Origin: Saccharothrix saharensis
GTDB taxonomy: Bacteria; Actinomycetota; Actinomycetes; Mycobacteriales; Pseudonocardiaceae
Assembly: GCF_006716745.1 (NCBI RefSeq)
Contig: NZ_VFPP01000001.1
Coordinates: 62,001 to 126,000, forward strand
Direction: 5' to 3'
Length of the DNA: 64,000 nt
Every line of letters starts with the position of its first letter. Within the stretch, counting starts at the first letter, position 1. Shown in pieces: positions 25,835 through 34,779 of this stretch. The notes under the pieces were generated by a model. It was given only the letters and a program-made list of their open reading frames with translations. It was not told where the DNA came from and did no database searches. Position numbers and translations under genes: made by a program.

Positions 25835-28626
25835 GGCGATTAGCCGTCGTGCTCGCGCTGCTGGGGTCGCTCGTCGTGGCGACCCCGGTGTCCGCCGAGC
25901 CGCGGCACGAGGTCACCTACGACAAGTACTCGCTGATGGTGGACGACGAGCGGGTCATGCTGTGGTCGGGGGAGTTCCACTACTTCCGGCTGCCCAGCCC
26001 GGAGCTGTGGCGCGACGTGCTGGAGAAGATCAGGGCCGCCGGGTTCACCGGCGTGTCCCTGTACTTCCACTGGGGCTACCACTCGCCCTCGCCGGGCGTG
26101 TACGACTTCACCGGCGTGCGCGACGTGGACCGGCTGCTGCGGATGGCCGACGACCTGGGCCTGTACGTGGTGGCCCGGCCCGGCCCGTACATCAACGCCG
26201 AGACCAGCGGCGGCGGGTTCCCGGCGTGGCTGAAGACGGTGCCGGGCCGGGCCCGCTCCGGCGATCCGGGGTACAAAGCGGCGTACACCGAGTGGTTGAG
26301 CCGCCTCAACCCGATCATCGCGCGGCACCAGGTGTCGCGCGGTGGCCCGGTCATCGCCTACAACGTGGAGAACGAGTACGCGGTCAACGTCGACCCGGCC
26401 TACATGCAGGACCTCCAGGACCAGGCCAGGGCCGCCGGCATCGACGTGCCGATCGTGCACAACAACTGCTGCCACGGCGACCTGGCCAACTGGTCGTCCG
26501 GCCCGGGCGCGGTGCAGATCCCCGGCGTGGACGACTACCCGCAGTCGTTCGAGTGCGGGAACCCCGACGCGTGGGGACCGTGGGGCGAGGGCGTCACGCG
26601 CAGGCTGCGCGACGACGCGCCGGTGTACGCGGCCGAGTACCAGGCGGGCGCGATCGACTTGGAGGACGCCGGGTACGACAAGTGCCGGGACCTGACCGGC
26701 CCGAGCTTCATGAAGGTGTTCTACAAGAACAACGCCATCTCCAGCGGCGCGACGATGTTCGGCTACTACATGACCTTCGGCGGCACGTCCTGGGGCTGGC
26801 TGCCGCAGCCGAACGACGTCTACACCTCCTACGACTACGGTTCGGCGATCACCGAGTCCCGGCAGCTCACCGCCAAGTACGACGAGTTCAAGCGGCAGGG
26901 CTACTTCATGACCGCGGTCGCGCCGCTGACCAAGACCGACGCGGCCGCCCCGCCGGTACCCGCCGACCCGGTCGTGCTGGCGCGGGCGCGGGCCAACCCG
27001 GACACCGGCACCCAGTTCGTGCTGGTGCGCCAAGCCGACCTGGCCGGCACCGCGGACGTGTCCACGACCCTGGACTGGGCCACCCCCGACGGCCGCTACC
27101 GGGTGCCGGTGCGGGTGGCGGGCCGGGACGCCAAGGTGCTCGTCGCCGGGTACGACCTCGGCGGCCAGCGGCTGGCGTGGTCGAGCTCGGAGGTCCTGAC
27201 CCACGTCGAGGTGTCGGGTCGGGACGTGGCCGTGCTGTACGGCCGTGACGGCGAGCAGGGCTCCACGGTCCTGCGCTACGACTCCGAGCCCACCGTGCGG
27301 GTGCTCGACGGCCGGGTCGGCAGCTCCTACGAGCATGGCGACCTGCGCCTGGACTACACGCACACCGGCCTGGCGCGCGTCCTGGTCACCGGCGGCGGGC
27401 GCAGGCCGCTGCTGCTGATGCTGGGCACCGACGAGACCGCCGCCGACTTCTGGCGGCAGGACACCGCGGCCGGCCCCGTGCTCGTCCGCGGCACGTCCCT
27501 GGTCCGGTCCGCCGAGGTGACGGGCGACCGGCTGGTGCTGCGCGCCGACACCGACCGCGCCGGCGAGGTGGAGGTGTTCGCCCCGGTCCGCCACCTGACG
27601 GTCGGCGGTCGGCCGGTGGTCGTGCGGCGCACGGCCGGCGGGTCCCTGGTCGGCTCGCTGCCCGGCCCCGAGCCGGTGCGCCTGCCCGAGCTGACCGGCT
27701 GGCAGTACCGCGCCGAGGCGCCCGGCCAGGGCGAGTCGGGCTGGACCGCGGCGGACAAGACCACCACCGCGAGCCCGATCAAGCCCAAGACGCTGCCCGT
27801 GCTCTACGCCGACGAGTACGGCCACCACAACGGCAACGTCTGGTACCGCGGCCGGTTCACCGCCACCGGCGCGGAGAAGACCGTGACGGTCAACGCCATC
27901 ACCGGCCGGCGCGGCATCTACCTGGTCTGGCTCAACGGGCGTTACCTGGGCTCCGCCGCCGGCGGCACCGAATCCGACGCCGAACCGGTCAACCCCGACC
28001 CGGGACGCGGCGACTTCGCCGTGCCCGGGGGACTGCTGGCGGACGGGCAGCAGGCGACGCTGACCGTGCTGGTCGAGAACATGGGCCACAACGACGACTG
28101 GACCGCCGACGACGTCCGCCACAAGCAGCCGCGCGGGCTGTTCGGCGTGGTGGTCGAGGGCTCGACCGCGCCCCTCTCGTGGCAGATCCGCGGTTCGCGG
28201 CCGGTGGACGGCGAACGCGGCCCGATGAACACCGGTGGCCTGTACGGCGAACGCGCCGGTTGGCACCTGCCCGGCTCCGGCGGTTGGCGGCGCCCGCCGG
28301 GTGCGTTGACACCGGGTGTGTCCTGGTACCGCACGACCTTCGAGCTGGACCTGCCGCGCGGGCACGACGTCTCGCTCGGCCTCCGGTTCGAGGACACCAC
28401 CGCCCGCGACTACCGGGTGCTGATCTTCGTCAACGGCTGGAACATGGGCCAGTACCTCAACGGCGCGGGACCGCAGCGCGAGTTCGTGCTGCCGACCGGG
28501 GTGCTGCGCGAGCACAACACGCTCACCTTCGCCGTGATCTCCACCGGGGCGGCGCGGGGAGACCCCGGGGAGGTGAGCCTGATGACCCTAGGCAACCACC
28601 GGACCGGTGCTGCCCCGGGCCGTTAG
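25831..28626 (+). CDS. Secreted GH35 beta-galactosidase
   Basis: A 931-aa exported enzyme: signal peptide (~1-22, ending V-S-A-E), a GH35 barrel with acid/base E182 in V-E-N-E-Y and nucleophile E269 in A-A-E-Y-Q-A-G, then beta-sandwich and jelly-roll galactose-binding-like domains to the end (N-G-R-Y-L-G and N-G-W-N-M-G-Q-Y are typical). It cleaves terminal beta-galactose; in a xyloglucan locus it would strip the beta-1,2-galactose that blocks alpha-xylosidase. Coupled to GH31 by a GTGA overlap. The 3' end runs 39 nt into the convergent LacI gene. Confidence 0.93.
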   Translation: MRRLAVVLALLGSLVVATPVSAEPRHEVTYDKYSLMVDDERVMLWSGEFHYFRLPSPELWRDVLEKIRAAGFTGVSLYFHWGYHSPSPGVYDFTGVRDVDRLLRMADDLGLYVVARPGPYINAETSGGGFPAWLKTVPGRARSGDPGYKAAYTEWLSRLNPIIARHQVSRGGPVIAYNVENEYAVNVDPAYMQDLQDQARAAGIDVPIVHNNCCHGDLANWSSGPGAVQIPGVDDYPQSFECGNPDAWGPWGEGVTRRLRDDAPVYAAEYQAGAIDLEDAGYDKCRDLTGPSFMKVFYKNNAISSGATMFGYYMTFGGTSWGWLPQPNDVYTSYDYGSAITESRQLTAKYDEFKRQGYFMTAVAPLTKTDAAAPPVPADPVVLARARANPDTGTQFVLVRQADLAGTADVSTTLDWATPDGRYRVPVRVAGRDAKVLVAGYDLGGQRLAWSSSEVLTHVEVSGRDVAVLYGRDGEQGSTVLRYDSEPTVRVLDGRVGSSYEHGDLRLDYTHTGLARVLVTGGGRRPLLLMLGTDETAADFWRQDTAAGPVLVRGTSLVRSAEVTGDRLVLRADTDRAGEVEVFAPVRHLTVGGRPVVVRRTAGGSLVGSLPGPEPVRLPELTGWQYRAEAPGQGESGWTAADKTTTASPIKPKTLPVLYADEYGHHNGNVWYRGRFTATGAEKTVTVNAITGRRGIYLVWLNGRYLGSAAGGTESDAEPVNPDPGRGDFAVPGGLLADGQQATLTVLVENMGHNDDWTADDVRHKQPRGLFGVVVEGSTAPLSWQIRGSRPVDGERGPMNTGGLYGERAGWHLPGSGGWRRPPGALTPGVSWYRTTFELDLPRGHDVSLGLRFEDTTARDYRVLIFVNGWNMGQYLNGAGPQREFVLPTGVLREHNTLTFAVISTGAARGDPGEVSLMTLGNHRTGAAPGR

Positions 28627-29595
28627 CCGCGGTGGCAGCAACCGGACCTCCGGTTCGGGCCGGCCGTCGAGGTGGCGCATCGCCAGCTCGACGGCCAGCC
28701 GGCCGAGCTCCACGGCCGGGATGTCGACCGACGACAGCGGCAGCGACTGCGCCTGCGCCAGGTCGGGCGGGCACACCGCCAGCACGGAGATGTCCCGCGG
28801 CACCCGCTGGCCGCGCCGGGCCAGTTCCGACAGCAGCGGGCCGAGGACGGCCTCGTTGTGCACCACCAGGCCGGTGACCGGGTGAGGCCGGGACAGCAGG
28901 TCGTCCAGGCAGGCCCGCAGGCCGTCGTAGGTGGGCACGCAGGCCAGCGCGACGGCTTCGACGGCGCGACTCGCGGCCGTGGCCCGGAACCCGCTGAGGA
29001 ACCGACCGGCGTAGCTCGTGCCGCGCCGGTACACGGCGGGGGAGGGGCCGATGAGCGCGATGTCGCGGTGACCGAGGTCGGCCAGGTGGTGCACGCAGTC
29101 CGCGCCCGCCGCGGTGAAGTCGAGGTCGACGCAGGTCAGCTCCTGCGGGTCGGCGGGCACGCCGATCAGCACCGCCGGCCTGCCCAGCCCGCGCAGCACG
29201 GGCACGCGCGGCTCGGCCGCCTCGACATCCATCACGATGATCGCGTCGGCCAGCGAGGAGGCCACCACCCGCTGCAGGCCCTCCGCGCCCTCGTCCGCGG
29301 TGAGCAGCAGCACGTCGTGGTCGTGCGAACGGGCCTCGGTGACCGTGGCGGTGACGAACTGCATGACCACGGGGACGTTCAGGTCGGTGCGCAGCGGCAC
29401 GACGAGGCCGAGCACGTTCGTGCGGTTGCTCGCCAGCGCCCGCGCGCCCGCGTTCGGGCGGTAGCCGAGCGCCCGGATGCTGTGGTGCACCCGGCGCCGA
29501 GTGGTCTCCGAGATCGAGCGCTTGCCGGACAGCACGTACGACACGGTGCTGGGCGAGACCCCCGCGGCTCGGGCGACGTCGGCGATGGTGACCAT
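28588..29595 (-). CDS. LacI-family repressor, likely regulator of the surrounding glycan locus
   Basis: A 335-aa repressor. Residues 3-50 form the LacI HTH and hinge (T-I-A-D-V-A-R-A-A-G-V-S-P-S-T-V-S-Y-V-L). Residues ~60-335 form the periplasmic-binding-fold sugar sensor. I start at ATG 29595 because T-I-A-D-V-A must follow the initiator; the longer frame to 29709 is not family-like. It is divergent from GH2 and convergent with GH35. Four related AGCGCTAACA-type sites lie upstream of it, of GH2 and of GH3, matching the CG-centred palindromes bound by LacI proteins. It probably releases DNA when a xyloglucan-derived sugar binds (inference). Confidence 0.94.
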   Translation of the reverse strand: MVTIADVARAAGVSPSTVSYVLSGKRSISETTRRRVHHSIRALGYRPNAGARALASNRTNVLGLVVPLRTDLNVPVVMQFVTATVTEARSHDHDVLLLTADEGAEGLQRVVASSLADAIIVMDVEAAEPRVPVLRGLGRPAVLIGVPADPQELTCVDLDFTAAGADCVHHLADLGHRDIALIGPSPAVYRRGTSYAGRFLSGFRATAASRAVEAVALACVPTYDGLRACLDDLLSRPHPVTGLVVHNEAVLGPLLSELARRGQRVPRDISVLAVCPPDLAQAQSLPLSSVDIPAVELGRLAVELAMRHLDGRPEPEVRLLPPRLTARGSTGPVVA

Positions 29596-29694
29596 CAATG
29601 GATCATAGTACGGCCGAGGGGGTTCAAGTCCACTGTGGACCGATGCGGGCGAGCGCGTCGGCCGCTCGGAATCGTGTCGAACGGGGGGTTCGAC

Positions 29695-29708
29695 TGGGAG
29701 CGCTAACA
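29695..29708. promoter_or_regulatory. LacI-type operator C (TGGGAGCGCTAACA)
   Basis: Matches TGTTAGCGCTAACA at 12 of 14 positions, 100 nt upstream of the LacI start, suggesting autoregulation. An extra half site, AGCTAACA, lies at 29749-29756. Confidence 0.55.
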
Positions 29709-29806
29709 TACGTGTTCCACGTCACAGGTGCCGAGCGATATCTTCGCTCAGCTAACAAAGTGATCGTTTGCTTCCCGGGTCCGGGCGATCCGGGTGATCG
29801 CGATTG

Positions 29807-29820
29807 GGTTAGCGCTAACA
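29807..29820. promoter_or_regulatory. LacI-type operator D (GGTTAGCGCTAACA)
   Basis: Contains the perfect 12-bp palindrome GTTAGCGCTAAC (29808-29819), the best site of the set. It lies 157 nt before the GH2 start in the 381-nt LacI-GH2 intergenic region. The rest of that region, apart from site C and the GGAGG ribosome-binding site at 29966-29970, shows nothing I recognise. Confidence 0.65.
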
Positions 29821-29976
29821 CATGCCGGTGTGGAGCGTGGTCCGCAGTCGTCTGTCCATAGGGGACCGCTCACGGACGGTCGTCGCCACGTCTTCCGGTT
29901 CGACACCGTCGCATCTTGACGCGCCGGGCGCCCTTGCTGGATCTTGTGTAGTTCTGGTTGAACATGGAGGTTCAGC

Positions 29977-32900
29977 ATGCCGAGCCTGCGTGCTCTGGTG
30001 ACAGTCATGTTCGTTCTAGGAGCTTCCGCGGTGGCCGTGAGTCCGAGCGCCACCGCCGAGGCGCCTCCCGGCGACCTCTACTCCACCTACCTGGAGAACC
30101 CCGGGATGGTCGCGGAGGGCCAGAAGCCCCCGCACGCCTACCTGCGCCCGTACGCCGACGTCGACTCGGCCGTTCGCCGCGACGAGCGCACCCCGTACAC
30201 GCGGTCGTTGGACGGCGAGTGGCGGATCGCGATGGCCAAGCGGCCGGAGGAGGTGCCGGCGGGCTTCCACGCCGACGGCTACGACACGTCGACGTGGCGC
30301 GCGGTTACGGTGCCGCACACGTGGCAGACCGACGGGCTCGACCACCCGATCTTCCGCAACATCGCCACCGAGATCCAACCGGACGACCCGCCCCGGGTGC
30401 CGCGTGACGTCAACCCCACCGGGGCGTACGCGCGGGACTTCGACGTGCCCGCCGACTGGACGGCGGGCCGCACCACGTTCCTGCGCTTCGAAGGCGTCAC
30501 GTCCGGTTACTTCGTCTGGGTCAACGGCGTCTACGTGGGCTACGACCAGGGCGGCTACACGCCGGCGGAGTTCGACGTCTCGGCGGCGCTGCGGCCGGGC
30601 CGCAACCGCGTGGCGGTGCAGGTGCACCGGTGGAGCACGGGCGCGTACCTGGAGGACGTCGACCAGTGGCGCTACTCGGGCATCTTCCGCTCGGTCCGGC
30701 TGCACTCGACGCCCGCGACCCACATCGGCGACGTGACGCTGCGGACCGACCTCGACGCCACCTACACCGACGCGACGCTGTCCGCCGCCGTCGAAGTGGG
30801 TCACCAGTCCGGCGGGTCGACCGGCCCGCACCGCGTCACGGCGAGCCTGCGCGACGCCCGCGGCGTGGAGGTCGGCCAGGTCACCGGGGAGGTCGAGGTG
30901 ACCGGTCAGGGCCGGCAGGTCGGGCTGAGCCTGCCGGTGCGCGACCCGGCGAAGTGGACCGACGAGACGCCGAACCTCCACACCGTCGTGTTCACGCTGA
31001 CCGGACCGGACGGCCGCACCACCCACATCACCAGCGAGACCACCGGCTTCCGCGAGATCGAGATCCGCGACAAGCAGTTGCTCGTCAACGGCGAGCGCAC
31101 GCTGTTCAAGGGCGTGAACCGGGCCGAGACCGACCCCGACCACGGCAGGCACGTCCCACGGGCGGCGCAGGAACGCGACGTCGCCCTGATGGAGCAGCTC
31201 AACGTCAACGCGGTGCGCACCTCGCACTACCCGTCCGACCCCTACTTCTACGAGCTGGCGGACGAGCACGGCCTCTGGATCGCCGACGAGGTGGACATCG
31301 AGACCCACAACCACGAGAACTGCGACAACTGGTGCCAGGCCGACCAGCCCGAGTGGCGGGCCGCGTTCCTGGACCGCTTCACGGCGATGGTCGAGCGGGA
31401 CAAGAACCACCCCAGCGTGTTCATGTGGGACACCGGCAACGAAGCCGGCCTGGGCGCGCACCACTACGCGATGGCGGAGTGGCTGGACGCCAACGAGCCC
31501 ACCCGGCCGAAGTACCACCAGTCCAACAACCCCGACGGCGACGCGCCGTTCGCCGACGTCTGGGGTCCGCGCTACCCGTCGCCGGAGCGGTTCGAGCAGC
31601 AGGCGAAGAGCACGACCAAGCCGTTGATCTTCGGCGAGTACGCGCACGCGATGGGCAACAGCCTCGGCAACTTCCGCGAGTTCTGGGACACCATCCGGGC
31701 CAACCCCGCCACCCAGGGCGGCTTCATCTGGGACTGGGCCGAAAGCAGCATCCGGCAGAAGGTCCGCATCCTGCCCGACTCGTCCGGCAACGACATCTCC
31801 GCGCACCTGTCCGGCGCCCCGGAACTGGTCGACGGCCACCGCGGCAAGGCGCTGTTCCTGTCCGGTCTCGACGACTTCGTCGAGGTCTACCGCGACCGCG
31901 AGCTCGACATCACGGGCACGGCGCTGACCCTGGACGCGTGGGTCAAGCCCGCGAAGTGGAGCGGCGACTTCCGCATCGTCGGCAAGGGCGACCACCAGTA
32001 CGCCATGAAGATGAAGACCGAGAACACGCTGGAGTTCTTCATCCACAGCGGCACCTGGCAGGCGGTGCAGGCGACCGTGCCGAGCGACTTCTACGGCACC
32101 TGGCACCGGGTCAGCGGCACGTACGACGGCACGGCGCTGCGGCTCTACATCGACGGGCGCGAGGTCGCGAGCAAGCCGTTCACCGGCGCGATCGACCCGT
32201 CGTCGGCCGAGGTGAACATCGGGCGCGACTTCGAGACCTCGTGGAACGACCCGGCCCGGGTCGGGCGGATGGCGCACGGCGCGGTGGACGACGTCCGGAT
32301 CTACGACCGCCCGCTCACCCCGGCCGAGCTGACCGCGGCCGAACCCGTCGGCGGCGCGGTGCTGGCCCTGGACTTCGACCGGGTCGAGGAACGCGGCACG
32401 CACCTGTCCTACGGTTCGAGCCTGTCCGGCCTCGACGGCCTGGTCAGTCCCGATCGCCATGCACAACCCGAGACCACCCAGATGGCGTGGGCACACCAGC
32501 CGCTGCGGTTCGGCTACGCCGACGGCGTGCTGTCCGTGCGCAACGAACGGCAGTTCAGCGGCACGGACGGGCTGGAGCTGCGGTGGCGCGTCGGCGAAGG
32601 TTCCCGGGTCGTGACGCGGGGCCGGCAGCCGCTGCGGGTGGCCGCCGACTCGACCGGCACGATCCCGCTACCACCGCCCGCGAACCCGGCCGACCGCGAG
32701 CGGTTCCTGACCGTGGAGGCCGTCACCACGGCGGCCGGACCGACGATCCCCGCCGGTCACGTCGTGGCGCACGACCAGTTCCCCCTCGGCGGCACGACCG
32801 TGCCCGGCCTGGAGCCCGCACCCGGGGGCGGTAGCGCCACCATCACCGCCGACACCGCGGGCACCGTGACGGCGGCCGCCCGGGGTGTCAGCTACACCGT

Positions 32901-33738
32901 GGACAAGAAGACCGGCACGTTGTCGTCGGTCGAGGTCCGGGACCGGGAGCTGCTCGCGGGCGGGCCGAAGTTGGACGCGTGGCGCGCGCCGATCAGCAAC
33001 GAGACGTTCAAGTGGGGTCGCGCGGAGGGGGAGGACTGGCGCGCGGTCGGCCTCGACCGGCTCGCCACCACCGTCACCGACGTCCGGGTCGAACCGGCCG
33101 AGACCGGCGTGCGCGTGGTCGTGGACAGCCGGGTGGCCGCCCCGGACGTCGCCGGCGCGTGGTTCGACCAGACCATGACCTACACCGTCGAACACGGCGG
33201 GGTGCTCAGGCTCGGCCACGAGGTCACGCCGCAGGGGGCGATGCGCACCCTGCCGTACCTCCCGCGCGTCGGCGTCTCGCTCGCCGTGCCGGACGACTAC
33301 GACCGGTTCGCCTGGTACGGCAGGCAGGCGGAGAGCTACGTCGACCGCGAGGACGGCACCCCGATCGGCGTCCACTCGTCCACTGTGGATGAGCAGTACG
33401 TCGACTACCACCGGCCGCAGGACCACGGGAACCACACCGACACGCGCTGGGCGCTGCTCACCGACGGCCGCACGGGCGGCCTGCTGGTGGCCGGGGCGAA
33501 CGACGTCAGCGTGACGCCGTACGACGACCTGGACCGGGCCGCCTACCCGTTCCAGCTCCAGCGCAACAAGGGGTGGGTGACGCTGCACGCGAGCCACGCC
33601 GTGACCGGTGTCGGCGACACCCCGAACCCGGTCCGCACCCGCAGCCGGGTGCGGCCGGACAGCACCTACGAGTACGTGCTGACCCTGCGCCCGCTGACCA
33701 CCCAGGAGGCACGCGCGGGGCTGCCCTCGGGCGCGTGA
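29977..33738 (+). CDS. Secreted GH2 beta-galactosidase (LacZ-type) with LamG insert
   Basis: A 1253-aa exported enzyme. After the signal peptide (~1-28) comes the GH2 sugar-binding domain (~70-240), an immunoglobulin-like domain (~245-360) and the barrel (~360-605) with acid/base E489 in G-N-E-A-G and nucleophile E554 in F-G-E-Y-A-H-A-M-G-N. A laminin-G/concanavalin-like domain (~617-792: F-L-S-G-L-D-D-F-V-E-V, W-V-K-P, L-Y-I-D-G) is inserted before the C-terminal LacZ domains (~800-1250). LamG probably binds carbohydrate. ATG 29977 sits 6 nt after GGAGG. Together with GH35 the locus has two exported beta-galactosidases. A bidirectional terminator follows. Confidence 0.94.
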   Translation: MPSLRALVTVMFVLGASAVAVSPSATAEAPPGDLYSTYLENPGMVAEGQKPPHAYLRPYADVDSAVRRDERTPYTRSLDGEWRIAMAKRPEEVPAGFHADGYDTSTWRAVTVPHTWQTDGLDHPIFRNIATEIQPDDPPRVPRDVNPTGAYARDFDVPADWTAGRTTFLRFEGVTSGYFVWVNGVYVGYDQGGYTPAEFDVSAALRPGRNRVAVQVHRWSTGAYLEDVDQWRYSGIFRSVRLHSTPATHIGDVTLRTDLDATYTDATLSAAVEVGHQSGGSTGPHRVTASLRDARGVEVGQVTGEVEVTGQGRQVGLSLPVRDPAKWTDETPNLHTVVFTLTGPDGRTTHITSETTGFREIEIRDKQLLVNGERTLFKGVNRAETDPDHGRHVPRAAQERDVALMEQLNVNAVRTSHYPSDPYFYELADEHGLWIADEVDIETHNHENCDNWCQADQPEWRAAFLDRFTAMVERDKNHPSVFMWDTGNEAGLGAHHYAMAEWLDANEPTRPKYHQSNNPDGDAPFADVWGPRYPSPERFEQQAKSTTKPLIFGEYAHAMGNSLGNFREFWDTIRANPATQGGFIWDWAESSIRQKVRILPDSSGNDISAHLSGAPELVDGHRGKALFLSGLDDFVEVYRDRELDITGTALTLDAWVKPAKWSGDFRIVGKGDHQYAMKMKTENTLEFFIHSGTWQAVQATVPSDFYGTWHRVSGTYDGTALRLYIDGREVASKPFTGAIDPSSAEVNIGRDFETSWNDPARVGRMAHGAVDDVRIYDRPLTPAELTAAEPVGGAVLALDFDRVEERGTHLSYGSSLSGLDGLVSPDRHAQPETTQMAWAHQPLRFGYADGVLSVRNERQFSGTDGLELRWRVGEGSRVVTRGRQPLRVAADSTGTIPLPPPANPADRERFLTVEAVTTAAGPTIPAGHVVAHDQFPLGGTTVPGLEPAPGGGSATITADTAGTVTAAARGVSYTVDKKTGTLSSVEVRDRELLAGGPKLDAWRAPISNETFKWGRAEGEDWRAVGLDRLATTVTDVRVEPAETGVRVVVDSRVAAPDVAGAWFDQTMTYTVEHGGVLRLGHEVTPQGAMRTLPYLPRVGVSLAVPDDYDRFAWYGRQAESYVDREDGTPIGVHSSTVDEQYVDYHRPQDHGNHTDTRWALLTDGRTGGLLVAGANDVSVTPYDDLDRAAYPFQLQRNKGWVTLHASHAVTGVGDTPNPVRTRSRVRPDSTYEYVLTLRPLTTQEARAGLPSGA

Positions 33739-33743
33739 CCGAC

Positions 33744-33782
33744 GGCCGGGTTCGCCGCACCCCCGAACCGGCGAACCCGGCC
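33744..33782. terminator. Bidirectional terminator between GH2 and the AKR gene
   Basis: A perfect 14-bp stem (GGCCGGGTTCGCCG with CGGCGAACCCGGCC) and an 11-nt loop, between convergent genes ending at 33738 (+) and 33792 (-). Confidence 0.75.
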
Positions 33783-33791
33783 ACCGCGCCG

Positions 33792-34733
33792 TCACGCCGC
33801 GGCGTCCAGGCGCTGCCGCTGGTCGGCGGTCAGCTCCAAAGACACGCCCGCGATCGCGTCGTCCAACTGCTCGACCGCGCTCACGCCGACGATCGGCGTG
33901 ACGTCGAGGTCGCCGCCGGTGAGCCAGGCGAGCACGACCCGGTTGCGGTTCGCGCCGGTCTCGGCGGCGACCTCGTCGAGCACGGCCAGGCGGTTCGTGG
34001 TGCCGGCGTGGTCGTACTCGGCGGGCAGCGGCTTGTCGGCACGCGTGTAGCGCCCGCTGAGCAGCGGTGTGTACGCCCACAGCGCCATGTCCGGGTGGTG
34101 CTCCAGGTAGTGGACCACCTCGTCGGTGACCGCGCCGAACCGGTGCACGACGGTCGGGCGGGTACCGGGGCGCGGTAGCAGGTACGTGTGGTGCTGCTGC
34201 ACGGCCGTGAAGCCGGTCCGGCCCTGGTCCCGCGCGATCCGCCGCGCCCGTTCCACCTGCCACACGGGGTAGTTGGAGCCGCCGAGCCGGCCGACCGCGC
34301 CCGCGGCCACCAGCTCGTCGAACGCGGCGACGGTCTCCTCCAGCGGCGTCACCGGGTCGGGCTTGTGCGCCCAGTACAGCTCGACGTGGTCGGTGCCGAG
34401 CCGCCGCAGGCTGCCCTCGATCCCGTTCTTGACCACCCCGGCGGACAGCCCCTCCGCCGTCTCCGGGAACCGCCCGGCCTCGGTCGGCTCGCAGCCCACC
34501 TTCGTGCTGATCCGCACCCGGTCGCGCACGCCCGGCCGGCTCGCCAGCCAGCGGCCCAGCAACTCCTCGCTCTGCCCGCCGAACCCGCTCGGGTCCTCCC
34601 AGAACGAGTAGCAGTTCGCGGTGTCGATCCAGACGCCACCGGCGTCCACGAAGCGGTCCAGCAGCTCGAACGACCGGCGCTCGTCGGTGACCGTGCCGAA
34701 CAGCATCGCGCCCAGGGCCAACTTGTCCATCAT
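33792..34733 (-). CDS. Aldo/keto reductase
   Basis: A 313-aa NADPH-dependent oxidoreductase of the AKR barrel fold. The tetrad is visible: D and Y in D-T-A-N-C-Y-S-F-W, K in S-T-K-V-G, H in Y-W-A-H-K. The start is ATG 34733 or 34730 (two adjacent Met codons); the longer frame to 34874 overlaps the divergent gene and lacks family sequence. It is divergent from a MocR regulator with 46 nt between. Such pairs often mean the PLP-binding MocR controls its neighbour, so a pyridoxal-reductase-like role is a possibility but is not shown by sequence. Confidence 0.92.
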   Translation of the reverse strand: MMDKLALGAMLFGTVTDERRSFELLDRFVDAGGVWIDTANCYSFWEDPSGFGGQSEELLGRWLASRPGVRDRVRISTKVGCEPTEAGRFPETAEGLSAGVVKNGIEGSLRRLGTDHVELYWAHKPDPVTPLEETVAAFDELVAAGAVGRLGGSNYPVWQVERARRIARDQGRTGFTAVQQHHTYLLPRPGTRPTVVHRFGAVTDEVVHYLEHHPDMALWAYTPLLSGRYTRADKPLPAEYDHAGTTNRLAVLDEVAAETGANRNRVVLAWLTGGDLDVTPIVGVSAVEQLDDAIAGVSLELTADQRQRLDAAA

Positions 34734-34765
34734 GACCACCACCGTAGGTCGATTCGGCCCGGCGG

Positions 34766-34771
34766 TACTGT
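34766..34771 (+). promoter_or_regulatory. Candidate -10 (TACTGT) of the MocR gene
   Basis: TACTGT ends 8 nt before GTG 34780, the spacing of a leaderless transcript, within the 46-nt divergent gap. Confidence 0.4.
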
Positions 34772-34779
34772 CCAATCCC

